This document shows, piece after piece, positions 23,516 through 35,857 of a DNA stretch of 64,000 nucleotides (within the stretch, counting starts at the first letter, position 1; every line of letters begins with the position of its first letter). This DNA is from Protula sp. h YS-2021 (Eukaryota; Annelida; Polychaeta; Sabellida; Serpulidae), in NCBI GenBank assembly GCA_949752745.1, contig OX457026.1:71861091-71925090 (forward strand). The letters run 5' to 3'. The notes beneath the pieces are model-generated. The model was given only the letters and a program-made list of their open reading frames with translations. It was not told the DNA's origin and searched no databases. The position numbers and the translations under genes are program-made.

Positions 23516-24235
23516 ACCCTTCAATCAAAAGTATCAAACTAGAAAAACTTGCACTTTCAGAATGAAATATTCAAATGAGCTTGTGTCCAGAGGATTCCTT
23601 TGTAGAAGTGAACCTGTGATTATATGTGCAAAACTGGCATAAGTGGTAAACATTTTCATTTAAATATTTTATTTTTATGTATTTTTAGCTATTTGTTGAA
23701 GACCAATGAACATACCCCAGTTCGTTCACAGACCTTTCACGAGTGCTCGAATCCAGTACAAATCACCCAGTCCAATTATCTATTCCTATAATTAAAATCC
23801 TTCTTAGCACAGGGATTTGTATATTGTGGTAATTTAACGAAAATCTTGTAACAGAAGCACAACCATATTTAAATACTTTGTTGAAAGTCTTTAAAGCCCG
23901 CCCACCCTCCCCAGCCTTCCATTCTACTTTCTTTCCGTTGATTGTTTGGTTCTGAATTATTGCTAGAACAATTTCGTATTTATTTACCTACTCACGCCTC
24001 TTGGATTCTTGTTGTTTTATAAAAGCACACTTTGCTGCGCTTGTGAAAGATCCGGAAAATATCCCCTTTTCCTTCCATGTAACATGTTTGGTAAACAATG
24101 AGACATAAATTGTGGAATTTCCTTCAACTGCAGATATTCGCACATCGTTTTAGCGTTAATTTTGAGTGCGCCGAGCTTAAACGTTTTCGTGAGAGCAATG
24201 AACTGTAATAATGTGTTCAGCTAAGTAAGTCTTAA
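23516..24235. other. Upstream region of the SVEP1-type gene
   Basis: No repeat or exon seen. It would hold the promoter if the first exon listed here is the true first exon. Confidence 0.4.
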
Positions 24236-24292
24236 CAGCTGTTTAATGGGAACAGCTGTTGAATATACACTACTGTTGACTCTGACCAGCTG
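24236..24292 (+). promoter_or_regulatory. Cluster of three CAGCTG E-boxes upstream of the SVEP1 start
   Basis: CAGCTG occurs at 24236-24241, 24253-24258 and 24287-24292, that is 107-163 bp before the ATG at 24399. E-boxes bind bHLH factors. Their clustering before a first coding exon suggests a proximal promoter element, but function is inference. Confidence 0.35.
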
Positions 24293-24398
24293 CTAGATAT
24301 AACCGGACAGTATAATCAATTTGTGCATATTTAAATTATTACTTAACGAAATCTCAAGTGCTTCAAAGAAAAACTCTAAATAAGTTAAAATAACAATA

Positions 24399-24953
24399 AT
24401 GAAGGTTGTTTTGGCAACCAGCTTAGTCACATTACTTGTTGTATCTGGGATACTTTACTTAACCGAAAGTTTGCCAACCAGTGAGATTTGTTCACCATTT
24501 AAAGATGGTGTCAATGAATGGTTGACCAAATATGGAAAGATACTCAAGCATAAACAACACTCCCGATTGAATGCTTTGGATCCAAAAGATAAGGTTAGAA
24601 ATTTGGGGAAAGTTTTAAAATGTTATATCCAAACTTTACGCGCGACATGGAATCGTAAAGTGGAATTAGTTTTCGTTATCGATAGTTCGGCAAGTGTAGG
24701 AGAGACAAATTTCAAATATGAATTAAAATTTGTGAAGAAATTGCTAGCTGATTTCACAGTGGACAATAATAACACGAGGGTGTCTGTAGTCACGTATTCG
24801 TCCATGGAAGATGTTTACAGGCATGTAGATCATTTGACAATTGTTAACGAAGCCTCACATCACAAATGTTCGCTGCTGGATAAGTTACAAGACGTCGGAC
24901 AGAGGTATAAAGGCGGGAGTACCTATACGTTAGGTGGCCTTCTCGAAGCTCAG
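24399..24953 (+). CDS. SVEP1: SVEP1 exon 1: signal peptide and first half of vWA domain
   Basis: SVEP1 (sushi, von Willebrand factor A, EGF and pentraxin domain protein) is a large secreted adhesion and extracellular-matrix protein. This exon starts with ATG in an acceptable context (A at -3). It encodes a hydrophobic signal sequence at residues 1-24, a charged region, then from about residue 88 the A domain beginning VELVFVIDSSASVG. The MIDAS motif DxSxS is DSSAS at residues 95-99. The later conserved Thr is in GGSTYT near the exon end. The order and many residues match vertebrate SVEP1 (ELVFLVDDSSSVGEVNF, KCALL, GGGTYT). The donor is GTAAGC and the exon ends in phase 0 (185 codons). Whether a 5' non-coding exon exists cannot be seen. 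Confidence 0.9.
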
Positions 24954-25111
24954 GTAAGCAGGGGTTTTTTGTAATCACAAAGTGAAAAGATCGCATATTT
25001 TTCACTAGAAGCAAAAAGACTGCTATTTTTTAAGCACATGCGAAAACATCGCTGACTGACTGAAAACGGGTGTCTGTCATGACACACATCGTACCAGGTC
25101 AGGTATACAGC

Positions 25112-25207
25112 GACCCCCCCCCCCCCCCACTCCCTACGCCCCCCGTGGCCCTTCCTTGTGGTCTTTCTTGCTCCTCGTACCCCTCCCTCCTCCCTCACTT
25201 TCTTTCT

Positions 25208-25278
<71 letters not shown>

Positions 25279-25330
25279 CTCTCTCGCCCTCTTTCCCCCT
25301 CTGCCTCTATCTCCCTCTCTTTCTCTGTCT
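25112..25330 (+). repeat. (CT)n microsatellite with C-rich flanks
   Basis: A nearly pure CT run from about 25215 to 25275, with imperfect CT/CCCTCT text on either side. It generates long Ser/Leu frames in all plus-strand phases that are not genes. Confidence 0.95.
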
Positions 25331-26615
25331 TTCTCTTACCCTTCTCCTATTCTCACTCCGTTTCCATCCTACATTCTACCTATCATCCAAGTTTTGCGAA
25401 TTTTTGTTCTAGTAACATTAATATTTCAACATGAATCATAAGAAAGTATCAACATCAGTCATCGTAGCACATGTCTTTTTGTGGAACCCGAAACATCTGT
25501 GGGCAATTCCAGTTACAGGGCAGTCGTTTTAATAAAAATTTTCCTTAAAAATCTGGCAACTATAGAAAACAAATATTCAGTTTCCGTGTGGTCTTGTTTT
25601 TTTCCCATTTATCATTTCCCAGGGTCGTCACTAGTAATCTTTCACCAAAAGTGTGCAATAAGCAGGCAGTAATCTGCCACCACAAACACAGATTTGTACA
25701 CAAACCGATAAGCTTAAAAATATGTTCTGGCGATCTTTATTTCGCAATTACTCACATAATCGTTTGCAACTTTTTTGTTTGCTGACTCATTAAAAGGAGC
25801 CACAAGTATAAAATTATGTTCATATTTTTTCAACAACTTAACGAGCCCCTGGAATGGCCTTTTGCCAGAATACTCTAACAATGCTTCTGATATGATCCGA
25901 TATGAAGCGGAATTCGTTCTAGTTGCCTTCAAGGGTACTTAAGATAATGCGATGGCCTCCTTAGTGATTCTAAAGCATGAACGAAAAAAACTGGAAGCGC
26001 GTAAAATCTAGTTTCGTATATTTTTGTGCAACACGAACATGTTTTTATCAATATTTCAAGACGCAAAGGCCAAGAAGCAGAAACTAAATAAGTTGCAACA
26101 GCCAGAGATAAATAGCATTTTAACGCCTAATAAACAGACCCCCATTGGCGAAACTCATCTGTCTGTTATCGTAACAACACTTTGAAGAGATAATCCTATC
26201 TGCCTCTTGACAAAATACATAAACTTCGGAATGCCACAATCACCAAGTCCTTGTTAGTTCTACAAAATCCACAGAATCTTACTTTGAAGCAAAGATGGAC
26301 AAGAGTAAGCTTTTATTTTATTATTGGTTTTCTAAAACGTTTGAGTAAAAAGCGTGGCCATTTTATCACAAGTTTATTGGCATTTAATTATCTTTCTCAG
26401 AATCAGCTCCAAAAGAAAGCATAATTTATACAACCCAAAAGCTTTTTTCAGTGCTGTCTGCTTTGAAATGTCGGCGCATCGGCGAAGTAGTTTAAATGCT
26501 CGGAAATGGGTTCGTTTTTGGAGAAAGTGGCGTCAGTAGAAAATCATTCAAAGTCTGATGTATCAAATGTCCTTATAGCATCGATTCAGCATTTAATGCT
26601 CGATGCTGGTTTTCA

Positions 26616-28235
26616 TATTATGCCATTTTCACATTTATTAGGCAGTTACTGATGTCAATAATTATTTTTTGTTTCAAAAATTGATTTTTTTACATCAAGA
26701 ATTAATTTTTGTTGTCTGTAATTATATTTTTGATATCATTGAATGTATTCATGATCTCAAAATGATTCTTAAATATTTCGAAACAACAAAAATTAATGTC
26801 AAAAATTATTTGATGATCTCTAAAATTGATTGTCTAGATATCAACAGCTGGATTCTTGATAGCAACAATGAAATGTTTGATAGCAAAATCTCAATTTGAG
26901 CTCAATAATTTATTATTTTATTAGTATCAAGAATTTATTTTAAATAGCTATGGAATGCCATTTTCACATTTATTAGGGAATGATTGATATTAAGAATTGA
27001 ATTTTTTATCTCAAAAATTGATTTTTTGATACCAAGAATTCTATATTTTGATATCTAGAATTAATTTTGCTATCTGTAATTGTATTTTTGATATCTTTAA
27101 ATGTATTCTTGATCTCAATTTTTTTTGACATCATTAAATATTTAGAAATATCAAGAAATATTTATTGATATCAAAAATGATTAGTGATATCTAAAATTGA
27201 TTTTTAAGATCAAAAGTTCAATTTTTGATAGCAAAAATGAAATATTTGAGAGCAAAATATCAATTTTGAGCTCAATAATTCATTTTCCTTTTTTTGATAT
27301 CAAGAATTTAGTTCAGATATCATTATTTCAGAATGAGACTTTTTTTAATTTTTATTTTGAAATCTGCAAATGATTTTCTTGATTTCAAAAATTGATTTTT
27401 GACATCAAAATATAAGTCTATTTTTTAATAAAAAATTCAGAAGTACACATCCGTAAATTTAAAATGACTGGTCGTTGTATACAGAATCATTCTTTACATT
27501 TTTAACTGTACAAAAAAGAATTAAGCAATCCTTGTTCATCTCAATAATTCAAGTTTTCATCTCCAAACTTGCATGTAAATATGTGTCTCCCTTAAGATAT
27601 TTTTACTTTGTAAATTTGATTTTTTTTATCTAAAAAAAATAATTTTTTTCCCATCTAAAATTCAATTTTTGATAGCAAAATATAAATTATTGAGATCTGC
27701 ATTGATTTCTTGATATCTTGTATTATATTTTAAAATTAAAAATAAGCAATACATGTTAAAACGGCATTCCATAGACAGCATTATTACAAAATGAGAGTTT
27801 TGAATTTATATTTTGAAATCTGTAATTTTTTTTTATTTCAAAAACTATTTTTAATATCAAAACATGGATTTGTTTTTTTATGAAGCAAACATCTGTGAAT
27901 AAAATAATAACTGGCTCCTTTATACAGGATCTTTCTTTTATTTTTTACTGCACAAAAAAGAAGCAATTCTTGGACTTTAAAATGTATTGTTATTATTGTT
28001 ATCAATCATTCAGTTTTTCATCTACAAAAATTTAATTCGCGACTCTTTATGCTTTGTGTGTACCTTCCTTGAGACTTTTTCAGTGTATGAATTTGATTTT
28101 TTTATCTGAAAAATAAATTGCTGCCATCTGAAATTTTTAATAGAAAAATATAAATGAATGAGAGCTACATTGATTTGATAATATACTTGATTATATCTTG
28201 ATAAAAACAGCATTAAATAATAAAATAGCATTCAA
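26616..28235 (-). mobile_element. 830-bp palindrome-rich element, host copy split by a nested copy
   Basis: The two halves, 26616-26948 and 27774-28235, together make about 795 bp and read in the order of a minus-strand copy. The left half ends at TTTATTTTAAATAGC and the right half resumes with CAGCATTATTACAAAATGAG. In the intact copies the same junction reads continuously (TTCAGATATCATTATTTCAG). The outer ends ATTATGCCATTTTCACAT and AATAGCATTCAA are decayed versions of the family termini. Confidence 0.72.
26949..27773 (-). mobile_element. 830-bp palindrome-rich element, intact nested copy (825 bp)
   Basis: The left end is TATGGAATGCCATTTTCACA. The right end inverts to TATGGAATGCCGTTTTAACA, giving terminal inverted repeats of about 24 bp with three mismatches. 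It contains all family landmarks in minus orientation, including AATGACTGGTC and TTAACTGTACA. No open reading frame. It is the least damaged member in the window. Confidence 0.8.
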
Positions 28236-28299
28236 TTGGTTTCTCATTTATTTATAAAGTAATGTTATTTGAATTACTGTAAAGAAACTTTTAAGAAAA

Positions 28300-28500
28300 A
28301 GCATAATCCCGGTTGTGGACACCCCGGTATTATGGCCCACCCTGAAAAAGGATCAATTTCTGTCAGTCTGTTTCAAGATGTCGATCTTTTGTACAAATCA
28401 AACTTCGATACTGGGGACACCTCACGATTCAGGACAGTGGACACTTTTTTTTTTGCCCGTGACTTCACTGATGTATTGAATTTCACCCGGAATAATGGAC
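28300..28500. repeat. Possible TGGACACC-type MITE debris
   Basis: Repeated GTGGACACCCCGGTATTATG- and GGGGACACCTCACGATTCAG-like words resemble ends of mariner-type MITEs, but no clean inverted termini are visible. The frame 28269-28628 runs through it. Confidence 0.3.
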
Positions 28501-29104
28501 GGTTTAATGAGTGCCTTTATTTTGCACAGACTATAAGTGAAAACACAGTCAGTAGGCTTATTCAACAGTTTTGTTCCAGGAGTAAGTCCGTCGCACTTTC
28601 CTCAACAAAACAAAGACGTGTATCCTGAGTGCGTTGTCACCTATTTGTTCAGGTAGCAACCTCAGTTCCAATGCTATCGATAAAAAAATCTTCTTGAGAA
28701 GTAAGCCGCCTTACATTGCGAAGCACTAAATAATTTCTCTGTATGTTCATGTAAACTGGTCATTTTGCTTTCATCTAGCCAGTTACTTTAAAAAGAAATA
28801 TTAATAGCAAAATAGAGCATGGAAATCTAACATGGGCGGAGCATTGAAAGAAAATGGAGTGAACATCTTGTCGAAACAGGCAGCGGTGGGAAACGTGTTT
28901 GAAAATCGTTATTTAATTTACGATGACCCCATGCAAGTCAGATATAGGCTAGGGATAAGAGAGATAAAAGCGAAACAATGTTTATTTTCTCCACAATAAA
29001 TGAGAAAACGGCTTTCCAAAATATCTAGTATTTCTTATGATATTTCTAATTTAATTGCAGGTATCTGCAATATCCGTACATAATTTTAAACGTGTCTATA
29101 TGTT

Positions 29105-29480
29105 TGTCAGAGTTGCTACATACCTGATTCATGCTACATGCCTTCCAATCAACTGGCTGACCAGCTCAGTGGAACTATAACGGTTAACAGCGCGCCAAGC
29201 AGCTCGCTCTTGATTTTTGACCGTCGCTGTTGTTGTTCTCCACGTGTTAGGTGTGCCGTTCCGTTGTTGAATCACTGGAGTGGCAGTGCCAGCTGTCAGA
29301 GTTGTTGCATGCCTGGTTCAGTTTCGCCCCTCTAATCAACTGACCAATCAGCTCAGCGGAGCTATAGCGCTTAACCACACAGTCGCGCTGGGGTGCGAAG
29401 CAGCTCAATCTTGATTTTGACCGTAGGTCAGATGTGTACTGTGCTAACATTTGGGTATATATTGTCAGTTCTGGGTTCGG
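29105..29480 (+). repeat. Direct duplication of a ~190-bp segment
   Basis: GTCAGAGTTG, CCTGNTTCA, TCAACTG, CAGCTCAG[T/C]GGA, GCAGCTC and TTGACCGT appear in the same order in 29107-29225 and 29297-29430. It lies just before the minisatellite-associated text and has no recognised coding content. Confidence 0.6.
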
Positions 29481-29869
29481 TGCTTGGTACACATTCACTT
29501 TTTCATCAATGTCTTAACATTGAGTTTCATCTACAACCAACTAGGCGTTCTGTCACTGTGGTCTTCTCACGCTGATCTCAGTTCTTTTCTATCCTTCCCT
29601 TGCACTTCTAGGATCTTGCACGCCGACCAGATTGCTCTACACACAAAATCGTGGCACCGCAATATCTCTACTGCAAGCACCACACTTTATATACGCTTGC
29701 TTCGCAATTCTTCCTTGCATTGGCTTCCTCTGCCTGGCCTTCGCATGCGACAATTTGCTTCGTTTTGCTTGACCACATGACGATGTGAGGCGTCATGTTC
29801 GTCGAACTCACTTCCTGCAGTAATACCAGTCGACTCTCCCGGTCTATCCGTCAGTCTTTCAGTGCTCAT

Positions 29870-31078
29870 GTTTAGTACTGACTGGCACCTCCTCCATTCT
29901 CACACTTGTTCAGTTTATGGCCTTTCTGTGTTGTATTCTTCTGCAGCTTGATATCCCTCTCATGAACACTGACAACTGCGGCTTGATAACTCACTCTGGA
30001 ACACTGACAATTGCGGCTTGATAACTCTCTCATGAACACTGACAATTGCGGCTTGATAACTCACTCTGGAACACTGACAATTGCGGCTTGATAACACTCT
30101 CTGGAACACTGACAATTGCGACTTGATAACTCTCTCTGGTACACTGACAATTGTGACTTGATAATTCTCTCAGGAACACTGACAATTGCGGCTGATAACA
30201 CTCTTGGGAACACTGACAATTGCGACTTGATTACTCTCTCACGAACACTGATAATTGCGGCTTGATAAGTCTCTCATGAACACTGATAATTGCAGCTTGA
30301 TAACTCAATCTGGAACACTGACAATTGCGGCTTTATAACTCTCTCTTTCTCAGTCTTTTACCGCGGCTAACACTCATGTTTAGTACTGACTGGCACCTCC
30401 TCCATTCTCACACTTGTTCAGTTTAGGGCCTTTCTGTGTTGTATTCTTCTGCAGCTTGATATCTCTCTCAGGATCACTGACAATTGCGGCTGATAACACT
30501 CTCTGGAACACTGATAATTGCGGCTTGATAACTCTCTCATGAACACTGACAATTGCGGCTTGATAACTCACTCTGGAACACCGGCAATTGCGGCTTGATA
30601 GCTCTCTCATGAACACTGACAATTGCGACTTTATAACTCTCTCTGGTACACTGACAATTGTGACTTGATAATTCTCTCAGGAACACTGACAATTGCGGCT
30701 GATAACACTCTCGGGAACACTGACAATTGCGGCTGATAACACTCTCCGGAACATGATAATTGCGGCTTGATAACTCTCTCATGAACACTGACAATTGCGG
30801 CCTGATAACTCACTCTGGAACACTGACCATTGCGGCTTGATAACTCACTCTGGAACATTGACAATTGCGGCTTGATAACTCTCTCTGGAACACTGACATT
30901 TGCGACTTGATAACTCTCTCAGGAACACTGATAATTGCGGCTTGATAACTCTCTCTGGAACACTGACAATTGCGACTTGATTACTCTCTCACGAACACTG
31001 ACAATTGCGGCTTGATAACTCTCTCAGGAACACTGACAATTGCGGCGTGATAACCCTCTCGGGAACACTGACAATCCC
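29870..31078 (+). repeat. 35-bp minisatellite in two blocks
   Basis: The unit is roughly GACAATTGCGGCTTGATAAC plus TCTCTCTGGAACACT, with 34-35-bp spacing. There are about 11 copies at 29960-30345 and about 18 at 30452-31075. The blocks are preceded by a duplicated ~85-bp segment (29870-29955 and 30377-30462) containing TAGTACTGACTGGCACCTCC. Because 35 is not a multiple of three and the unit lacks minus-strand stops, three overlapping minus frames carry the same 35-residue peptide repeat. Confidence 0.93.
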
Positions 31079-31334
31079 TCCAAGGATAACGTTGTGCTTC
31101 CATCGATATCTGAATTATAAACTATTATAAATTATTTGAAAATATATTTATTTTCATTCACTGTTTTCAGACGGTTTTTAAACTATAGTGAATTTATGAG
31201 GTATGACAGCACTGGATCTAAGACATCTGTAAGTATGAAAATGGCTTCCCTTTTGAGCAAAACTAAAAGTGCTGCCTTGTGGGAACAATACAGGGATTAT
31301 TACCAAATTTGTTTTAACCCAGTGAGCATTGCGA

Positions 31335-31475
31335 AGTTGGAACAATGTTGAATAGACGTCGGATGAACGAAACAAAATTTACCTTCCGACGTCACATAGA
31401 CGTCGATTATCCGTCGTCTATGATCAACGTTGCGTAAAGGTGGCAAATTGAAGTGATGTGATGTTGTGTAGACCT
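31335..31475 (+). repeat. Fragment of the GACGTC/AACGTT-rich element
   Basis: Begins CAATGTTGAATAGACGTCGG and continues with ACCTTCCGACGTCACATAGA, ATCAACGTTG and GATGTTGTGTAGAC, collinear with the first ~140 bp of the copies at 48316 and 60440. Confidence 0.7.
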
Positions 31476-32201
31476 TTCGAAGATATTGGGAAACTATGTA
31501 AAACTATTTGTCTATTCATAAACAAACTGTTAAAAAAATGTTATTACATAGAGTGTCAAAAATGCTTCCTCCTACTATTCATCACTACACTTTGAACTTT
31601 AAGGGGCTGGTGGCATAAAAAAATACAGCTAAATCTCAAATGAAAGAACAGTAATTTTTTGATATCTATGGAAATCAGAGTCTATTTATTATCATTGTAT
31701 ACTTCGTGAAATGCATGCAGATGAATGATGAGTAAACAATGCACGTCTGTTGAACATCACAACAGTGATAGCTGTGACCTGTGAAGGTTTAATTCAATAA
31801 TGGAGAATGATCTCTCATTCTGTAATCTTTAAAAAAGGCTATACACACGTTAAATATTAATGAACAGGGTAACTTAGTGCCATAGCCGACAGCTATGATT
31901 TTACATACATGGCAATGTGCGTTTGCTGCCCTAGACACTCTGTATAACGTCGGTCCTTTATTCTCTCCAAACAATTAAAAAGTGAGTAAATATCATACCG
32001 CGCTCCTAAAGCTCAAACCAAAAGTTGAACAATCTATGAATTTCAAGATCTTTAATTTGCACTACATCACTACGTTTACTACATTGTTTAATTGTACTGC
32101 ATCTTTTTTTACATTACTGTTACAAACTTTGCTGTTATGGAGAACATTGCACATCTACCACATGGCTGATAAATACTAAAAAATATAGCTAATAACAGTG
32201 G

Positions 32202-33191
32202 ATGGCTACGAAACTAACATTCCTTTCACAAAACTGTAGGGATTTGCGAAATAAACAGAAGCGCAATGAAACATTGCATTTTATTAGGTATCATCCAAAA
32301 GGAGAATTTGACATAATTATGCTACAAGAAACTCACTCTTGTACAAGTGAAGAAAAGCTTTGGAAATCTGAGTGGGATTGCTATAGTAGAGGTGATGAAA
32401 TTATGTTCTCTCACGGTACAACATCAAGCAAAGGAGTACTCGCTATTATTAGAAAACGCTTGATCGTTAACAAGTTAAATTACAAGACTGATACTACAGG
32501 ACGATATGTATTAATAGACATAAACTTTAATGAACTCCAATATTGTATCTTAAATCTATATGCACCAAATCTAGAGTTTCAAATCAACCAGGTTAATTTC
32601 TGGGAGGAGATCTATAGCCTTTTGGCTAACAGACGAAATGCAAAGTTAATATTAGGGGGTGACCTAAATGCAATCCTTGATGGCGAGCTAGATAGATCGC
32701 CACAGAGTTTTACGAAGTTTAGAGGAGTCGAAAAATTGCTACAATTATGCGATGACTTTAATCTCGTGGACTTGTGGCGAGTGAAAAACGGAAAAACATG
32801 TCGATTTACCCGGCGACGTCTACACCACTCTTTGACTCAATCAAGACTAGACTACTGGCTAACTTCAACATCTATAAATTTTGATTTAAATTATATCGAT
32901 ATAGTTCCCGGCTTTAGATCAGACCATAGTGCTATCATATTAAAAATCTGTGTCACTGATGAAAATCTTAAAAGAGGTCCCGGTTGTTGGAAATTCGCTT
33001 CATATTTACTTCAAGACCATAATTATGTCGCCCTTATTAAAAACATAATAGCAGATCAAAGACAATTCACATCAAGTAATCCTCACACTGACTGGGAGTA
33101 CTTAAATCATTTAATTAGAAAAGAATCAATCATATCTTCAAAGAACAAATCCAAACAAGAGAAAATTGAAAAAATCTCTATAACAAGTTAA
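32202..33191 (+). pseudogene. LINE endonuclease domain (Tx1/L1-like)
   Basis: This 329-codon frame encodes an apurinic/apyrimidinic-type endonuclease. The motifs are SQNCRDL near the start, LQETHS (catalytic Glu), LGGDLNA, SRLDYWLTS and the C-terminal SDHSAI (catalytic Asp-His). The domain itself looks intact. The frame then shifts by one position at about 33185 into the reverse-transcriptase frame. No ORF1 (gag-like) protein is recognisable upstream, so the copy is probably 5' truncated. Confidence 0.9.
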
Positions 33192-33193
33192 AC

Positions 33194-34693
33194 GTGCTAG
33201 AAACAGAAATGGCCAGCAAATCAAAATCCAGAACAAGTGAAGAAATACAGTTTGAAATTGAATCTGTAAGGATTGATCTTGAGACGTTAGAACGCACAGA
33301 ATCCTATGGCTATTATTTACGTAGCAAAGCATATTTTCTTGAATTTGACCAAAGAAACTCTTCCCTATTCTTCAATTTGGAAAAAAATTACGAGCAAAAG
33401 AAGATCACTAGACTCGTAGAAATGAATGGCGAAGCAATAATAACTCCTAACGCCATTCTCTCTGAAACTGCGCGCTTTTACGAAAGGCTATTTGATAAAG
33501 ATCCAAAAGTATCAAATATATTTTATAGCGATTTTTTTTAAATTGATTCTATTCCACAAATTAACTATGAAGATAAAGTAATGCTCAACAAGGACCTCAC
33601 CAAAGAAGAACTTTATGAATCAATAAAATTAATGGATATAAATAAAACTCCCGGCACTGACGGTCTCACAAAAGAATTTTATCTTTTCTTTTGGAACGAG
33701 ATTTCAGATTATCTTCTCCATTCTTACAAATATAGCTTTCATTGTGGAAATCTAAGCTGTGAACAAAAGCGTGGTATCATTAGACTGATTCCTAAAAAAG
33801 GTAAAGACCTTACCGAACTTAAAAACTGGAGACCCATTACTTTGTTAAATACCGATACGAAAATACTGACAAACTGTCTTGCAAAAAGATTTCAAATAAT
33901 ATTGTCAAAAATAATAGCAACTGATCAGAACGGTTTTATTAAAAACAGATTTATCTTTTGTTGAATTCGCACTTCAATTGATTGCATAGATTACTTAAAT
34001 CGTAAGAACTAAGATGGAATCCTAGCATTTATAGACTTTGAAAAGGCATTTGATAAGCTTGATTGGAATTTCATTGATAAGTGTCTTGAAGCTTTTAATT
34101 TCGGAGCAAATATCCGGGAGTGGATTAGAGTAGTTTACACTGACATTGAAAGTTGTACAATAAACAATGGGAACAGCAGTAAATATTTTAAAGTAATAAA
34201 TGGCGTACGCCAAGGAGATCCTTTATCGGCATTACTTTTTATTATTGCAGTAGAAATACTGGCTATAGCAATAAGAACAAACAAACACATAACAGGAATA
34301 AAACATAATCACTTTGAAATAAAAATAAGCCTCCTTGCGGATGATATCACATTAATAGTATCTGATATAATAGCATTGAGAAACGCTTTAAATGTCTTAA
34401 CTTTATTTTATGTTACTTCAGGACTCAAAATTAATTATGAGAAATCTGAAATATTACAAATAGGTAGGCCTAAGATACACTTTCATAAATGGAAACCCTT
34501 TCGCTTAAAATGGACAACAGGTGATGTGAAATCTCTGGGAATACGATACTTCAACGATGTTGACACCATATATAATATCAATCTTAAAGACAAAATCAAC
34601 AATTTTAAAGGGACTTTACAACGTTGGAAATATTTTTGGAAAAATTACGATAACAAAAAACTTAGTCTTACCAAAAATTATATATGCAACTAA
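33194..34693 (+). pseudogene. LINE reverse transcriptase domain, three in-frame stops
   Basis: A single frame carries the RT landmarks KTPGTDGLTKEFY, WRPITLLNTDTKIL, FIDFEKAFDKLDW, NGVRQGDPLSALLF and the catalytic LLADDITLIV (usual F/YADD). GLKINYEKSEIL follows. Stops interrupt it at 33539, 33962 and about 34010, so it is inactive, but the motif residues are kept. The next domain continues in another frame from about 34680. Confidence 0.9.
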
Positions 34694-35857
34694 CTCTCTT
34701 TATACACCACCTTGGTTTACCGAAGAAATACAACATCTCATAGAAAACTTTATATGGAGCGGCAAACCTCCCAGAATACGAAGACTAGTCCTTATTCAAG
34801 ATTATAAAGACGGTGGCTTAAGACATTTAGAATATTTTTCCTTCTTGAAGGCACAAAAAATTATGTGGATAAAAAGACTATTCAATCTCACGACATCTTT
34901 CAGTATTGAGTTTATTCGAGAGTACTTGCCAGACTCTTTAAAGTTTTCTGAAATTCTCTCTCTTTCTCTAAATACCAAAAAACTACACCTGTGGGCATAG
35001 TTAATCAATGCTTATGGTACAATAAGTATATCCAAATAGGAAATTCACCGGTATTTTTAAAAGAATTATATATCAAGAAAATATTGCATATTTCGGATAT
35101 AATGAATAAGGATGGGTCAATTATGTTACCGCTAGAAATAAAAAAGAGGTTTGATTGTAAAATAAATGTCTTAAATCTATTCAGCCTGGTGGCAGCAATT
35201 CCGCAAAAAATGGAAAAGTGTATTGGCACTAGATGCAACAAAAATTATAAGTAGTAAAAAAGATGTTGATATTATGTTTACATCTAAATTTTGATATCCA
35301 AAATATGCTCAAAATTAATATATTGGAACCTAGTTAGACTTCAGGAAGCTACACCAAGCTGTATAGAAAGGTGGAAAAATGAAAATATATGTATGACTGA
35401 TTGTGAATTTAAGGAAATCTTTGGTAAGACGAAATATTTGACAAGAAATGTTCGAGACAGTATGTTAAACTATAAAATTATGCATAAAAACTATGCATCA
35501 AATTATATAGTTGCAAAATTTGACCCGATTGTCGCATCAAATTGTCAGAATTGTAAAGTGAAGAATGATATCATGCATATGTTTATCCTCTGTTCAAATT
35601 TAACTTTATTCTGGAAATTATTAGAAAACTTTATAAATAATAACATTATGATAGAAGCCAGTATCGCTCTATCGAACAGAATGAAACTATTGGGAATTAT
35701 TCGAAGCGATAACTTAGGGGAGAGGAGTTATATGGTTGATTTCATTCTTCTACAAGCAAGATTATTTATTCATCGTTGCAAACTTAACAGTAGAGAAGTG
35801 TACTTTATTGAATACCTTAAATTTCTAAAACTTAAGTATATTTTGAACGAATTTTAA
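34680..35857 (+). pseudogene. LINE C-terminal region with Cys-His motif
   Basis: The first part (to 35000) has NFIWSGKPPRIRR and GGLRHLEYFSFLKAQKIMWI, typical of L1/Tx1 thumb regions. After a stop-rich stretch the final frame (35291-35857) has CQNCKVKNDIMHMFILC, the CxxC-H-C motif near LINE C-termini, and ends with a normal stop at 35857. Confidence 0.8.

Larger units (their letters stand above)
32202..35857 (+). mobile_element. Decayed Tx1/L1-like LINE in SVEP1 intron 1
   Basis: Endonuclease, reverse transcriptase and C-terminal domain are all present in order and in the same orientation as the host gene. Damage seen: a frameshift near 33185, in-frame stops at 33539, 33962 and about 34010, a frameshift near 34680 and several stops between 35000 and 35290. 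I found neither a poly-A tail nor a clear target duplication. The AAAATTAAAATAAAT-type text near 36190 may be the tail region. Clade assignment rests on the motif style of the C-terminal domain. Confidence 0.85.

Noticed and set aside
25070..25441. Long Ser/Leu-rich and Pro-rich frames in three phases
   Set aside because: They are translations of the CT microsatellite and its C-rich flanks, open in all phases because the repeat has no stop.
30380..30864. Minus-strand repeat proteins of 77-85 residues
   Set aside because: Produced by the 35-bp minisatellite. The same peptide appears in every frame, with no splice or start context.
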